From contig NC_003282.8 of assembly GCF_000002985.6 (NCBI RefSeq), positions 1,798,001 to 1,862,000 on the forward strand: a stretch of 64,000 nucleotides of DNA, given 5' to 3'. A program made the position numbers and the translations under genes. Shown piece by piece: positions 53,001 through 64,000 of the stretch. A model generated the notes under the pieces. It saw only the letters and a program-made list of their open reading frames with translations. It did no database searches and was not told where the DNA came from. This DNA is from Caenorhabditis elegans. Lineage: Eukaryota; Nematoda; Chromadorea; Rhabditida; Rhabditidae. The stretch's first letter is position 1. Each line of letters starts with the position of its first letter.

Positions 53001-56000
53001 AATGGTATTTTCTTCCTGGTGAACTCTTCCTTATGCACAAGTGTACGTGCTCTTGTGCAATTGTGCATTGCACAAAAAACGGGTGAGCCCATGCCGATAG
53101 GGACGACCGACGCTAATAGGATTTTCCTCCCGTCGTCGGGCCGTTTTTCTCATTTTTTACAAGCCAGTTTCATTTTTTTATGCCCAAAAAAAAAAGTTTT
53201 ACTTCATTTTTTTTTATTTCAAGGCCCCACCACCCCTCGTCGTCATCACTATTTTTGGACGTTTTGCATTAAAAATATGTGCGCCCTCCCATTTTGCCAA
53301 TTTACTTTTTTTTAATCACCTGCCTGCCTGCCCCGGCTGTGTGTCAACAACACACAGAGAGAAACACAATTTTTGAAAAAATACAACTTTTTTTTGTTGT
53401 TTTTGATCTCTGTCGCCCAACGAAATTGAGTGAAAGACTTGATTACCTATTTTCTAAGAAAATTGAATTCCCGCCCTGGGGAGACACACACACACAGGAA
53501 GCACATTTTTTCTGCAATTTTCCAAGAAAAATCTGAAAACTTGTTGAAAAATGAGAATTTCCCACGATCACATGCATCAAACGCGCCCTAATGAGAAAAG
53601 TATTCAATTTTCTCACTGGGGCGCGTTTGCAATATGCGATCGGCGGGACATTTGAATTTTTTTTGTGTGCGGACACTTAATTTTATGCACTTTTTGTTTA
53701 CTTATTTTCCTGTCCTTGAAGCCCTTTTTCTGCAATTTTTCAAATAAATTTCCACTAGAAATATTTTTTGCTCCGCAAACGCGCTCTAATGAGAAAAAAA
53801 GCGAATTTTCTCACTGGGGCTCGTTTTCTGAATGTTATCAGTTTTTTACCATTTTTCGAGACGAAAAATCTAGATTTCTACGAAAATGTACGTGGCATCC
53901 CAGAATTTCTGCCTTAAAAAAAATGAAAATGTGGAAATTTAAAAATTTCTGAAAATTTTCAAAAAGCTTTTGAATTTGTCCGTGGGGCCCGAGAATTTCT
54001 GCGAAAAAAAAGCAAAAATATCCTTTCGTTTTCCTGCCTCATTGACTCTGAATCAGGTAGAAAAGAAAAGGAAAATGGAATTAGAACACACGGGCGGTCT
54101 CGAGACAAGAAAAAAGTCAAGGAACAGGAGCTGTTTTTGTCGGCCCAATTTTTCACAGAGAAAAAGGAAAGTAATTTCCATTTTCAGCCTAACAAAGCTG
54201 CCTCGTTTTTTGTATGTTCATTCATGACAGAATAGTGTGGGAATTGGTTTCTGAACACCTTTTCTTCGTCGATTTTTTCTGTCTTCGAATTTGCCGAGAT
54301 TCTTATCTTGTTACGCCTCTTGTGCGCCTTTAAAGATCACTTAGAAATCGTTAGATTTTTATTTTGTTTCTTTTTCACCGTCACGTCACTTTTACTATTG
54401 ACATTTTCTGGTTAATTACTGTAGTTCTACAGTAATCCAGAAATTTCGAAGTTTCCATGAAAAAATATTGTCAGAATCAAAGATTTTCTCGTGTGGCAAA
54501 AGTCAATTTCCGTTTAACATTGAATTTTCGAAAATTGTTTTCGAGAGAGAAGCTGAAATTCGAAAATTCAGAATAAAGGATTTCTGAGAATCTTTCTCTC
54601 GAAAAACTGGAAAACTAAATTTCCCGTCTTTTCCTAAAAATTCGATTTTCTGCGAATTTCGATCTGAAAGTAATTGTTTCTCAGTTCCACGTGGGAGTTC
54701 TCAAAATTTTCTTGTCAAAATTTCAAATTTTTTGATCGAAAATTAGTCGAAACTCGAATTTCGCATCGTGGATTTCATAGAAAATCTAAATTTTGACAAT
54801 TTTCTCGAAAATTGGACGAAATATATAAAAGTCGTGATGTCACACCACTCGGAAATTTGTTTCCCGCGCTCTTTCTGGAGGTAAAAAAAAGAGCTTTGTG
54901 GTCATAAAATCCGTTGGTGTGATTCCGTTCCTTGTTTTTCTTAATTCTCCTTTTTTCCATCCATATCCGATTCGGGGCGGCGGCGGTTGTTGAAAATTGA
55001 GATTCAGGAGCACCGGCGGCGGCCGAGGAGCTTGTTATTTTCAGTTTAAGTTGTGTGTGTCACTCACTCCATTTGTGTGAGGCAGTAGCTGAAGAAAATG
55101 AAGAAAATAAAGAGAAAAGTGTTGTGACACACACACACACACACACAAATCTCATTTCGCTTTGTTATTATTATTTATTATGCTCCGTTCTCCACTTTTC
55201 CCGCCGCTGTTCCTGATTTTTGAATTTTGTTCCCTGATAGATCAAGAGTTTTTGGAAGACCCACGTGGTATCAGGGAAACACTTTTTGACTACTGGATTT
55301 TTGACTACATTGCTTTTTGACTACGAGTGTCTTTTTCGCTACTGACCGAAAAAATAGCTACATTCGCACAACAATTTTCCGATTTTCCTCAGTTTTTTTG
55401 ACAGTTCTTGTCGGTTTTTTCGTCATTTTCTGACATTTTGAAAAACGCCTGAGAAATAGATTTTTTAAAGTTAAAATGATATTTTTTAATGCTAGTTTAG
55501 CATTTTACAAGTTTTTCTTGGCATTTTCTCCTGTTTAAAATGGTTTTTATTTAGAAATTTTAAGGAAATTTTACAACTTTTTCATAGAAACAGAGCTCCT
55601 GAGCTGATATCGAATGTAAATTTATGAGCGTACTAGGCATTTCCCATTTTGCACGGAAATTCGAAATTGATGTAGTTATTTGAAGAGTTGGTTAAAAAAT
55701 CGAAATCAAATCACAGTTGCACCTGTAGGATACCTTTTATGAGTCAAAAGTGCTTGAAACAGCTGCAAAAATTAAAATTTTCCGTTATTCCAATTGATTT
55801 AAGTTCGCAATTTCCTTGCCCAGAAATAGGATTCATCGTCGAGATTCTTTTTGGTTTTCCAGTCTAGTTAAACTTATTCCAGATTAGCTGTGAGACTTAT
55901 ATAATGCAGACGTCATCATACCAAGAATTTTGATCTTTTTCCTTTTTTCTAAAAGAATTTTACAAATTGTAGCCAGAAAGGTCAGTAGAAAATTTCCAAA

Positions 56001-59000
56001 AACTGTGATTATTTTGGAGATTCTGATATTTCTGGGGGGGACCAGTTTTGCAGAACTGTGAGGCTTCACGAAAAAAAAATCTGCGAAAAGGTGATCTGGC
56101 ACACGATGGCAGATCCCTTTCCCGTAGATCCTGTTTTCGTGGGACCTCTGAACTGTGATCTTGAATTATCATTCTGTAGTCTTTTGACCTCTTCGACGTT
56201 TTCTTCTTCTTCCGCAACAAGTAGCCTTCACCTTTCTCCCTTTCTCCTTCTCTCTCTCTCTGTTTGCATCTCAGTTACCCCACCACCGCGACTGGCCAAA
56301 TTTGATATCATTTTCATTATTGATATATAGATCTAATTTTTGACGCCGCTGTGTCCTCATCGATTATTATATTGCTAATTATTTGAATTTTTCGGCTCTA
56401 AAAATACGAGAAAAGTCAGCAGAAGAAGGTGCGCGGTGGCAGCAAAATGTGCTGGAAATTCAATCCGCTTAAAGCCTTGCGCGTTGTTGAGGTGAGTTTT
56501 TCCTTTATTTTTCTTTTATTTTTTGTCGCTTTGACTGACTAAAAAATATCGGTTTTTTTCAGTCCTAACTATTAAAAAAGCATCAAAATCAAAAATTGAA
56601 AAACACTTAAAATTTCACGAAACTAGAGATTTGGCAATCTATCCCATGCTCACATTTCCCATGCACACATTTCCCATGCTGACACTTTCTCCCGTGCATA
56701 CAAAATTCCCATGCTTACGCCCAGTAGTTCGAGTACTCCCATGCCTACAATTAATTTTTTTTTCCGTTTAAACCTTTTTTTCCGTTCCCAAAAAAAAACC
56801 TTTTTTTCCGTTCCCATGCTGACATTCCCATACATGCATTTTCTCCCGTGCATACAAAATTCCCATGCTTACATCCAGTAGTCGAACGTTCCCATGCCGA
56901 CATTCCCACACATACATTTGTTCCCATACTTACAAAAATGTATTCCCATGCCGACATGGAGCATTTTTGTGCTCCAGAAGAGCACAAAGTCAATTTTTTT
57001 GCTCATTTTCATTGTATTAGGCTTACTTGACAGCTTTCAGTTACAACTGATCGCTTTTTTTTTCAAAATGCATTAGTTCTCGATTATGAACAAGGAATCG
57101 AAGAAAAATGGGGATGACTGCCTATAGAGTAAAATTTTTTTTTGCTCAAAAAAAATTTTTTTTCTCTCTATTTTGTAGGATATAATTAATTCGGTGAATT
57201 CCACAACTTCAAATGTTCATATTGCTGTTTCCGTGCAGTTATGAGTTTAGCAGTGCCTTAGGAACATTCCATTTTTTGTTGCATTTTGTAGGAATTCGGA
57301 GCTATCTTATAATTTCTACAAATTAGAAAATCCATTTCGCATTATTTCATGTAACTTGAACCTATTGCTTCAAAAATAGCACAGAACGAATGTTGATTCT
57401 GTTTCTTTCATTAAAAAATGTGCTACTGTGCATTTTTTCCCACTTCTACGACTTTAAAGGCGCGCGCATTTATACAAAATGGTCCCGTCATTGGTCTCGC
57501 CAGCGCTCAACAAATCAATGGGATGCGCGTGGCGAGATTATTGCGCGAAAATTCGCGCGCCTTTAAAGTCGTAGAAGTGGGAAAAAATGCACAGTAGCAC
57601 ATTTTTTAATGAAAGAAACAGAATCAACATTCGTTCTGTGCTATTTTTGAAGCAATAGGTTCAAGTTACATGAAATAATGCGAAATGAATTTTCTAATTT
57701 GTAGAAATTATAAGATAGCTCCGATTTCCTACAAAATGCAACAAAAAATGGAATGTTCCTAAGACACTGCGAAACTCATAACTGCACGGAAACAGCAATA
57801 TGAACATTTGAAGTTGTGGAATTCACCGAATTAATTATATCCTACAAAATAGAGAGAAAAAAATTTTTCAAAAAAAAAAATTTTACTCTATAGGCAGTCA
57901 TCCCCATTTTTCTTCGATTCCTTGTTCATAATCGAGAGCTAATGCATTTTGAAAAAAAAAGCGATCAGTTGTAACTGAAAGCTGTCAAGTAAGCCTATTA
58001 CAATGAAAATGAGCAAAAAAATTGACTTTGTGCTCTTCTGGAGCACAAAACTGTTCCATGTCGGCATGGGAATACATTTTTGTAAGTATGGGAACAAATG
58101 TATGTATGGGAATGTCAGCATAGGAACGAAAAAAAATGGAAAAAATGAGGTGTATGCAAGGAGTACTTCGACTACTGGATGTAAGCATGGGAATTTTGTA
58201 TGCACCGGAAAAAATGTATGTATGAGAATGTCAGCATGGGAACGGAAAAAAGGGAAAAAATGAGTTGTAGGCATGGGAGTACTCGAACTACTGGGCGTAA
58301 GCATGGGAATATTTTGTATGCACGGGAGAAAATGTCAGCATGGGAAATGTGTGCATGGGAAATGTGAGCATGGGATAGATTGCCTAGAGATTTCAGGCAA
58401 ATTTTACAATTTACCATTTTTTTCAGCATTTAGCAATTTAGAAATTTTTTTTTCGAAATTTTGAACTGCCATTTTTCGGAGGCATTCGTATTTCAGATAA
58501 AATCCGCGTAGAAAAAACATGGTAGTAATAAATTCTGTATCCTGAAAATCTCTATGCATGAAAAATCTCTGAAAATCCTATTCAAATTGCACTTTCGTTT
58601 CCAGCGGTCTGTAGAAAAATCCATTAGATTTTCCACGAAACTTTTTTATTCTTTATTCATTACAAAAACCCTCATGGCATATTTTATTTGAATATGTGGA
58701 ATTTCGTAAAGTTTCCAATGTTCAACTTCCAGCAAATTCATTTGAAATATCAATACCCCGAGAATGGAGCCTATAGGTTCGAAATTTCCAGAAATTTTGA
58801 ATCCGCCGGCAATGAAATTTTGACAATTTTGTGATTGCGGACTCCACATGGCTGCTCGTATGAGCTTTGTGGAAAAATGCTTTTCTGTGATACTTTTTTC
58901 ATTATCCGATTGTAAATTTCCGTAAAGCCCGTGGAAAAACTTCATTTCACGATTCTTTGTTGTTTGCGGATTGCGTTGCCGCAATACACCTCACTTTTAG

Positions 59001-62000
59001 CCTAATTAGAGGACATGTGTGAATGTAATATATTTACATATTTGAGAGGCCCTTGGAGAAGCTCACTTCTCCATTCCCCCCGGAGAATAGGGTTGTGCTG
59101 CAAAAAAATGCGGACGATTTGAATCAATTTTAATGGACGATTTGAATCAATTTTCCCTTTTGTGTGTGTGTCTGATTTTCTGAACACTCCTAGTGTAGGC
59201 GCGCCTGGCTGGATGTGAATTTAGTTTGAAGAAATCGTGAAATTCACCTGCCGAACTCAACGCTGACACGGACGGAGCTAATTGCAACTTGGAAGCGATT
59301 AACCTGTTCAAATAGAGCAAATCAGTTTGGTCAATATAGATGAGAAGCTAGGATCATAGCACAAGTTTTCCGCTTCGACGGGTGCAAATTCTGAGATTTT
59401 GAGTGATTTCCGGACCCACAAGGTACAACTTTTGCAAAGGTTAAAGTTAGTTTCCTGGAAAGAATTTGAAGAATTTTGCTTAAAATATCCGAATTTTTGT
59501 GGTTTTTCCCGAAGCTTTCCCGAATCAAGAATTTGGAGCATTTTCGGAAGTTTTTCGCCGAAAAATTTGAATTCCCGTGCACGATGTGTCGTCGTCTGGA
59601 ATGAAAACAATACATTTGGAGCATTTTGAGCAAATGTTGACGAGTGAAAACCTAAGCTTGTGCACAGACGTTGAAATTCATTTCCGTAAAAATTTGGATT
59701 ATCAATTTCCGGAGCTTTAACATGGTGCATTGCCAAAATTTCAAAAATCGAGAAATTTTCGGTTTTCGGTCTGGCGTTGCAAAGCCTCCATTTAGTGAAG
59801 GTTTGCAAAAATCTTTGCAACATATTGCCAAAAAAAAACAAAACACAATGTTTTCGCTCCTCCAATCTCTCAACGATTGCGGCGGCGGCCGCCGCAAATC
59901 ATCACCATCATCAGTGCAGTTTTGACCGACCAACACACCCGGCAGAAGAAGAAAAAGCACGTGATTTCGTGTCTCTCTCTCGCTCTCTCTCTCTCTCTAA
60001 CAGTCGCGGCGCCAAGAACCGTAACTTTGCTCTCCGCCTGCGTCTCCTCAATCTTTCCATCGAAATGTGCCACGTCGGAGCCTCTCTTTGCTGAAAGGAT
60101 GCACAAGAAGACACGCAGAGACACAAAGACGGCGTTGTGCCACGAGAAGGACCATTGAATCTTTCTCGGGTTCTCTGCGTCTCCGAGTCACTCGCGACTT
60201 GTCACCCGCCACGGGCCCCTTTTCTCTTCTTTGCTTTCTTTTTTGCTGTTGGGCTTGCCAAGGAATTTTGCTCTTCTTCCTCTTCTCGTCGTGAAGCCTA
60301 TCTTTGGCGCACTTTCTTCATTTTTTCCCTTTTTTCCCTCCCAGTGTCACAGCAGCAGCAGCAGCGTCTTCACCATCAATTAAGTGTGAAACTGCGGAGA
60401 AAGGAGAGAAGAAGGGCGGAGCCTCTTGTCCTGTCCGCTACACGACAGACTTACATTCTCGGTCATTTTTCTTGTGTGTGTTGGTTTTCCGTTACGATAT
60501 AAACTATCATATATATATTCCAGCCGCAGAGAGAGAGCGGTGATTTTTCTCACCAAATGTATGGATCCAGTCGCCACCATATGGACTCGTTCTCCTCGAA
60601 CGATGGTGGCGCGTTTTTGGTGAGTTTTCAGTGGCTTTGTTCTTTGTGTGTTGGCTCTCAATTCAATTAGGGAGAACTGGTTGAAAAACAACCAGTTTTT
60701 TTTCTCTTTTCGATGGGAGAAAATTCGGGAAAAATCCGGTGGAAGGAAGTGGTTGGGTCGTTCTTCTTTAAACTCAATTATATATTGACACGTGGCTTTA
60801 CACTAGAAATTGGCTTCACAGCGACAAAAACTTGACTTTTGGAGCTGAAATTGTGGTTTTGGGCAGTTTTTTCCTGAAAAAAAACCACCTGGCGAACTTG
60901 GACTTTCTGAAATTTCCGACAAAACGCAATCGATGCATCATGTTTTTGGGAGATTTCTAGAGAAATACTCAAAGCTTCGACCGAATCGGAAAGCGTCGTT
61001 TCTCGCTCAGAGCTTAGTTATGGCCTCGAAAACTAGAAATTTTCCAACAAGAAGCCTTTTCCGATCACTTCTCTATCGAAAGATTGTTCACACTGGAGAT
61101 TGCAGTAAGTATGATCTCCAGGAACGGTGAAATATTGGCTTCACAGCGCCAAAAACTTCAACTTTTGGGGCTAAAAATGTGGTTTTGGGCGTTTTGGGAA
61201 ATTTTCCGAAAATTCCGAATTCCGAGTTTTCCGGTAAAACGCAATCGATGCACCTAGTGATGGCCGCGAAAAATTGAATTTTTCCAACAAGAAGCCTTCG
61301 ATGCACCATGATTACTCGTAGTAGTTTTGTGCGCTCCTAGAGCTAAAAATTCTCTTATAATTTCTCCGAACGAGAATATCGACTTTTATTTCCGATCATA
61401 TCTCTATCGAAAGATTGTTCAATCAATGGCCTTCGTTTCCAATATCACCACTACACAATACTTATTATCTCGTCTCTATTTTCACGACTATGTTCTACGA
61501 TCCAAAACATGACCGCTACAGTTCGAAAAGTGACTTTTTGTGACTTTGAGACGCAGACACCCCACTTTATTGTGTATTGATAAGCGTCACAGAGACAGGG
61601 AAAGGTCGAAATTTGCCGCCGAAATGAGAAAAAGAAGAAAAAGACACATAGTTTTTCGTTCTCAACGACCGATCACAGACCAAAAAGTGTTGGTTGTTGA
61701 TACGGTGGCGCGACGGGGGTCTTCTTTCCTTTCATTGAAATTTCGTGAATTGAGAAGAAGAAAGAAATGGGAACAAAAATCACCAGTGATATCCAAATAA
61801 AAGGTGTTTTTAATTGGATAGAAGGTTATAGGACACACTTTTTGAAAGTGCCGTTTTTTGTAGCGATCACACAGAACAGATCTCATTTAGAGATGGAGTC
61901 CGACAAATTTTTTGTCGAGAAATTCGGCAGATTTTCCCGATTTGCCGGAAATTTTCCCGATTAGCCGGAAATTTTCATTCACGAAAACTTGCCGGTTTAC

Positions 62001-64000
62001 CGATTTGCCGGAAATTGACATTTTCAGCAACTTGCCGGTTTACCGATTTGCCGGAAATTTTCATTTACGGCAACTTGGCGGTTTGCCGATTTGCCGGAAA
62101 TTTTCATTTTCGGCAAATTTTCTCGATTTGCCGGAAATTTTCATTTTCGGCAAATTTTCTCGATTTGCCGGAAATTTTCAATTCCGGCAACTTGCCGGTT
62201 TACCGATTTGCCGGAAATTTTCATTTTCGGGAAATTTTCCCGATTTGCCGGAAATTTTCATTTAAGAAAACTTGCCGGTTTACCGATTTGCCGGAAATTT
62301 TCATTTACGAAAACTTGCCGGTTTACCGATTTGCCGTAAAAAATAGTTTGCCGCCCACCTATGGATGGAGTGGTGCTAAAATCGTCAAATATCGCAATAC
62401 AACTTGTTGAAAAAATTTTGGAATTTTTTTGATATTTTTTTTTTCAAAAAGTGGCAATAACCCAATAATTGCCACTTTTTTGACTCGAGATTAAAAAAGT
62501 TCCGACATTTTTTTAAAAGTTGCATTTGTCGCGATATTTGGCCCTGTTAGCACCATATGAATAGATTTAAAGCATTTTTTCACTATCTAAGTAACTGTTT
62601 TTTTTTTTCGCAGAAGTGTTGAAGGAAAAATCGAACAACTGCCCATTTTTAGAAATTTTGGAGCAATTTTCAGCGAAAAAAGAGATTGATTATATTGATT
62701 TTTTGAATATTTGTACAAAAAATTACTATTTGAGCTAAATATCGTAAAATTTGAATCAAGCATAAGATGGAATTTACAAAAAAAGAAGCCAAATTTCAAT
62801 CGAAAAAAAAAAAACTGAAACCTCGTAATTTTCAGGTACAAGTCGGCACACGAACGTTCGAGGCTCACGAGCTTCAGAAGCTGATTCCACAGCTCGAAGA
62901 GGCGATATCTCGGAAGGATGCACAACTCAGACAGCAACAGACAATTGTTGAAGGACATATTAAGAGGATTTCCGAGTTGGAGGGAGAGGTTACCACGCTT
63001 CAGGTGAGCAATTTAGAGCTCTGAAATAGGCTGGAAATTGAAAAATTTCTATAGGCCAAAACCTTGAAATACCAGAAAATGGAAAAATAATGTTGAAAAC
63101 ATCGGACCAATCAGCGCGCTTAACCACGCCCATTTTCTAACCAATCAGGAATTGATTGGTTCAAAGTGGGCGTGGTGGGAGATGCTGATTGGTCGGAAAT
63201 TGTCGTTTTCTGAATTTTCTGAGTGAATAGGCGATTTTTCTGAAATTTAAAAAATCAATAAAAACAAAATAATTTTTTAATTTTCGTGAATTTTTGAAAA
63301 AATCGAAAATTTTTTTCGTTTCGAAACAAAATGTTAGAATTTTTTTGAAAATAAAAAAAATAAAAAAATAAGAGAAATTATCAAAAATAAATGTTTAAAA
63401 TTTATTGCTTAAAAAAATTCAAGAACAATTGATTTTTTTTTTGAAAAATAATGTTTTTTTTCAAAAAATGGATCTGAATTGGCATTCTGAAAGTTATTAT
63501 CAAAATTATGAAAAATTCTGTAAAATAAATTTTAAAAAAATTGAAATTTTTTTCCAAAAATTTCCAATTTTCTGAATTTTTTTTAAATTTTGCCGAAAAA
63601 AAATTAGACAAAGGGATACTGTTGAAAATTTTAATTTAAAAAACTTTTCAAAAAAATGTTGATTTTCAGAAAATTAACAAAAAAAACTCTTTTTAAAAAA
63701 ATTTTCAGAAAAAAGGAACATTCTGTCAAATCTTATTACAGTTCAAAAAAAATCAAATTTTAACAGCATTTTTTTATTTGAAAAATCCTTCTGAACAGAA
63801 TTTTTTTGCACAAAAAAAACTCACAAACTATGAAAATTTACGTTTTTCATCACTGCAACTTTTTCCTCACGAGGGACGAGGAAAAGTGGTTTCTAGGCCA
63901 TGGCCGAGGGGCCGACAAGTTTCAGCGGCCATTTATCTTGCTTTGTTTTCCGCCTGTTTTCTTTCGTTTTTCATCGATTTTTTTCGTTTTTTCTTATTAA
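50071..64000 (+). CDS. egl-4: cGMP-dependent protein kinase EGL-4, 5' part (continues beyond window)
   Basis: Exon 50071-50226 (52 codons, phase 0) encodes the glycine-rich N-terminus MSSGSRPSSGGGGGGGGA, then GIRGFFSKLRKPSDQPNGNQ. It joins exon 62836-63003 (56 codons), VQVGTRTFEAHELQKLIPQL and on to ISELEGEVTTLQ, the leucine-zipper dimerisation segment of PKG I-type kinases. EGL-4 is the worm PKG that controls body size, olfactory adaptation and quiescence; the cGMP-binding and kinase domains are not in this window. Two more first exons (56447-56491 and 60557-60619) end in phase 0 and can join the same second exon, so N-terminal isoforms come from separate promoters over 10 kb. The 12.6 kb intron holds a 0.4 kb minisatellite and a 1.75 kb palindrome. 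Confidence 0.93.
50420..50815 (+). repeat. 42-bp minisatellite in egl-4 intron
   Basis: About nine copies of a 42-bp unit, itself two half-units beginning GTCGATTTACG (first with GGGGTTCAGT, second with AGACTGTAAT). Because 42 is divisible by 3 and no frame of one strand has a stop, it yields open frames of up to 112 codons with a 14-residue period (MSIYGGSVSIYETV); these are artefacts. Decayed half-units continue to about 51270. Confidence 0.95.
51463..51692 (+). other. Unassigned coding-like segment in egl-4 intron
   Basis: After an acceptor-like CTCTCCACAG, one frame stays open for about 75 codons (RLQYDTNCCLMAPWGSRNDH, later VDLTKFLLSQQIEPGD and SEYEKMMKQQPPRIY) to a good donor TAT/GTGAGT. 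Base composition is much less AT-biased than the surrounding intron. The exon would need a phase-1 partner, so it does not fit any of the egl-4 first exons seen here. It could be an exon of a nested gene, a transposon fragment or a pseudogene piece; I recognise no family. Confidence 0.3.
52609..52795 (+). mobile_element. Diverged MITE copy (GATCTACNAGAATGCG)
   Basis: Has the order CACGTGGTGCCAGGTGTGTC, GTTTGATCTACGTTGATCTA, TTGGACGCAGAC, GACGTCACATTTTTTAGG, CCCGCATTTTTGTAGGTCAA, like the copy at 47645, with several substitutions. In egl-4 intron 1. Confidence 0.75.
53577..53835. repeat. Two AAACGCGC(C/T)CTAATGAG hairpins
   Basis: At 53579-53632 and 53776-53828, AAACGCGCYCTAATGAGAAAA is followed after a few bases by its reverse complement TTTTCTCACTGGGGCGCGTTT (second copy GGGGCTCGTTT). 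Single copies of the motif occur near 36093, 36267 and 52063 and inside the 30-kb fold-back. Confidence 0.75.
54230..56440. other. egl-4 intron stretch, upstream of the second first-exon
   Basis: AT-rich DNA with a GC-rich patch at 54970-55035 (GGCGGCGGTTG, GGCGGCGGCC) and a (CA)n at 55131-55148. 56205-56290 is pyrimidine-rich. These two patches are the best candidates for the promoter of the 56447 first exon. No other gene. Confidence 0.45.
56447..56491 (+). CDS. egl-4: egl-4 alternative first exon (MCWKFNPLKALRVVE)
   Basis: Fifteen codons from an ATG in context AGCAAAATG to a good donor GAG/GTGAGT, ending in phase 0, so it can join exon 62836-63003 in frame. It replaces the Gly-rich N-terminus with a short hydrophobic and basic one that starts with cysteine at position 2. 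Context fits an alternative promoter; no transcript evidence is available from the sequence. Confidence 0.65.
56632..58384. mobile_element. Giant palindrome (arms about 830 bp) in egl-4 intron
   Basis: Left arm 56632-57467 starts GGCAATCTATCCCATGCTCA and ends CGACTTTAAAGGCGCGCGC. Right arm 57554-58384 is its reverse complement, ending GAGCATGGGATAGATTGCC. The spacer of 86 bp contains GTCTCGCCAGCGC and GCGTGGCGAGA, which also pair partly. The outer third of each arm is a CCCATGCNNAC short-tandem field. No transposase. It sits 140 bp after the 56447 first exon, so only transcripts from the two upstream promoters contain it. Confidence 0.95.
58400..59860. other. egl-4 intron stretch between the palindrome and the third promoter
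   Basis: AT-rich intron DNA. A minus-strand open frame of 185 codons (59865-59308) has a biased composition (F, K, N, S), lacks splice support and overlaps a CATGGTGCAT repeat (59719); I treat it as non-coding. Confidence 0.5.
59865..60556 (+). promoter_or_regulatory. egl-4: Likely promoter and 5' UTR of the third egl-4 first exon
   Basis: GC content rises sharply (GGCGGCGGCCGCCGC at 59880). A CT run (59970-60000) and two CTGCGTCTCC motifs (60037 and 60174 regions) occur, followed by CAGCAGCAGCAG (60353-60364). An acceptor ATATTCCAG ends at 60521, about 35 nt before the ATG, so the leader may be spliced or trans-spliced. Confidence 0.55.
60557..60619 (+). CDS. egl-4: egl-4 alternative first exon (MYGSSRHHMDSFSSNDGGAFL)
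   Basis: Twenty-one codons (start residues MYGSSRHHMDSFSSN) end at TTTTTG/GTGAGT in phase 0, compatible with exon 62836-63003. The Ser- and His-rich peptide differs from both other N-termini. Upstream DNA is the most promoter-like part of the region. A second in-frame ATG is at codon 9. Confidence 0.7.
61915..62352 (+). repeat. Tandem TTGCCGGAAATTTTCATTT array
   Basis: About ten copies of a unit built from CGATTTGCCGGAAATTTTCA plus a variable insert CTTGCCGGTTTAC. All three plus frames stay open in places (117 and 131 codons) as artefacts. The right edge GTTTGCCGCCCACCT matches the inverted left edge of the element at 25131. In egl-4 intron. Confidence 0.85.
63003..64000 (+). other. egl-4 intron to the right window edge
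   Basis: Contains a compact hairpin at 63108-63194 and then extremely AT-rich DNA (63240-63800). The last 140 bp become more GC-rich (GGCCATGGCCGAGGGGCC), part of the GGCCGAG repeat family. No further exon is visible. Confidence 0.5.
63108..63194. repeat. Short perfect-ended hairpin with CCAATCA and CCACGCCC
   Basis: ACCAATCAGC...CCACGCCCA...AACCAATCA is followed by TGATTGGTT...GTGGGCGTGG...GCTGATTGGT. The two halves pair with a loop of about 5 nt. In an egl-4 intron, 105 bp after the common exon. Confidence 0.85.

Noticed and set aside
59308..59865. Minus-strand open frame of 185 codons in egl-4 intron
   Set aside because: No recognisable domain, biased composition, overlaps a dispersed repeat motif and lacks splice or promoter context.
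61912..62410. Open frames of 117-131 codons rich in RFAGNF and ICRKF
   Set aside because: Artefact of the TTGCCGGAAATTTTCA tandem array, open in all three frames.

Overview
The window reads as Caenorhabditis elegans nuclear DNA, most likely the left part of chromosome IV (placement from memory, not a database match). Support: AT-rich introns with TTTTCAG 3' splice sites, TTAGGC-type telomere-like repeats, SL1-style acceptors a few bases before start codons, many fold-back elements, and four gene models whose exons join in phase into proteins I recognise: synapsin SNN-1, a cuticle collagen (probably COL-109), calmodulin-dependent kinase CMK-1 and the 5' part of cGMP-dependent kinase EGL-4. A fifth model is a probable CCM2 homologue. 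A sixth is an unrecognised membrane protein.

Layout. 1-4.1 kb: repeats only. 4.1-6.0 kb, minus: partial multi-exon membrane protein ending in an RRM-like segment. 7.17-17.1 kb, minus: snn-1, seven coding exons (474 aa), with a possible extra first exon at 18.1 kb. 19.66-22.25 kb, minus: cuticle collagen, four exons (291 aa). 26.53-35.6 kb, plus: cmk-1, seven exons (348 aa). 36.63-48.98 kb, plus: ccm-2-like gene, nine exons (255 aa), with one GC-AG intron. 50.07 kb to the right edge, plus: egl-4, three alternative first exons, all phase 0, and one shared second exon; the kinase itself lies beyond the window.

Most of the DNA is intron, and it is loaded with structured repeats: four large inverted repeats (9.2-9.7, 10.9-12.0, 29.8-30.6 and 56.6-58.4 kb), long minisatellites (33.0-33.7 and 50.4-50.8 kb), interstitial telomere-like arrays, a hairpin family built on AGCNGCCGACACCT, a MITE family around GATCTACAAAAAATGCGGG, a Helitron-like 3' end, three 17-20 nt G/C homopolymers, and a short dispersed motif TCGATGCACCATG present more than twenty times.

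Functional links: three of the genes act in neuronal signalling. SNN-1 keeps a serine at position 9 in a basic phosphorylation context, the site class that CaM kinase I phosphorylates in mammalian synapsin, and the worm CaM kinase I gene cmk-1 lies about 10 kb away. EGL-4 is a second sensory-neuron kinase. I saw no previously undescribed multi-gene system; the strongest unexplained signals are the structured repeats, the dispersed 13-mer, the ccm-2/egl-4 junction and the unrecognised membrane protein.
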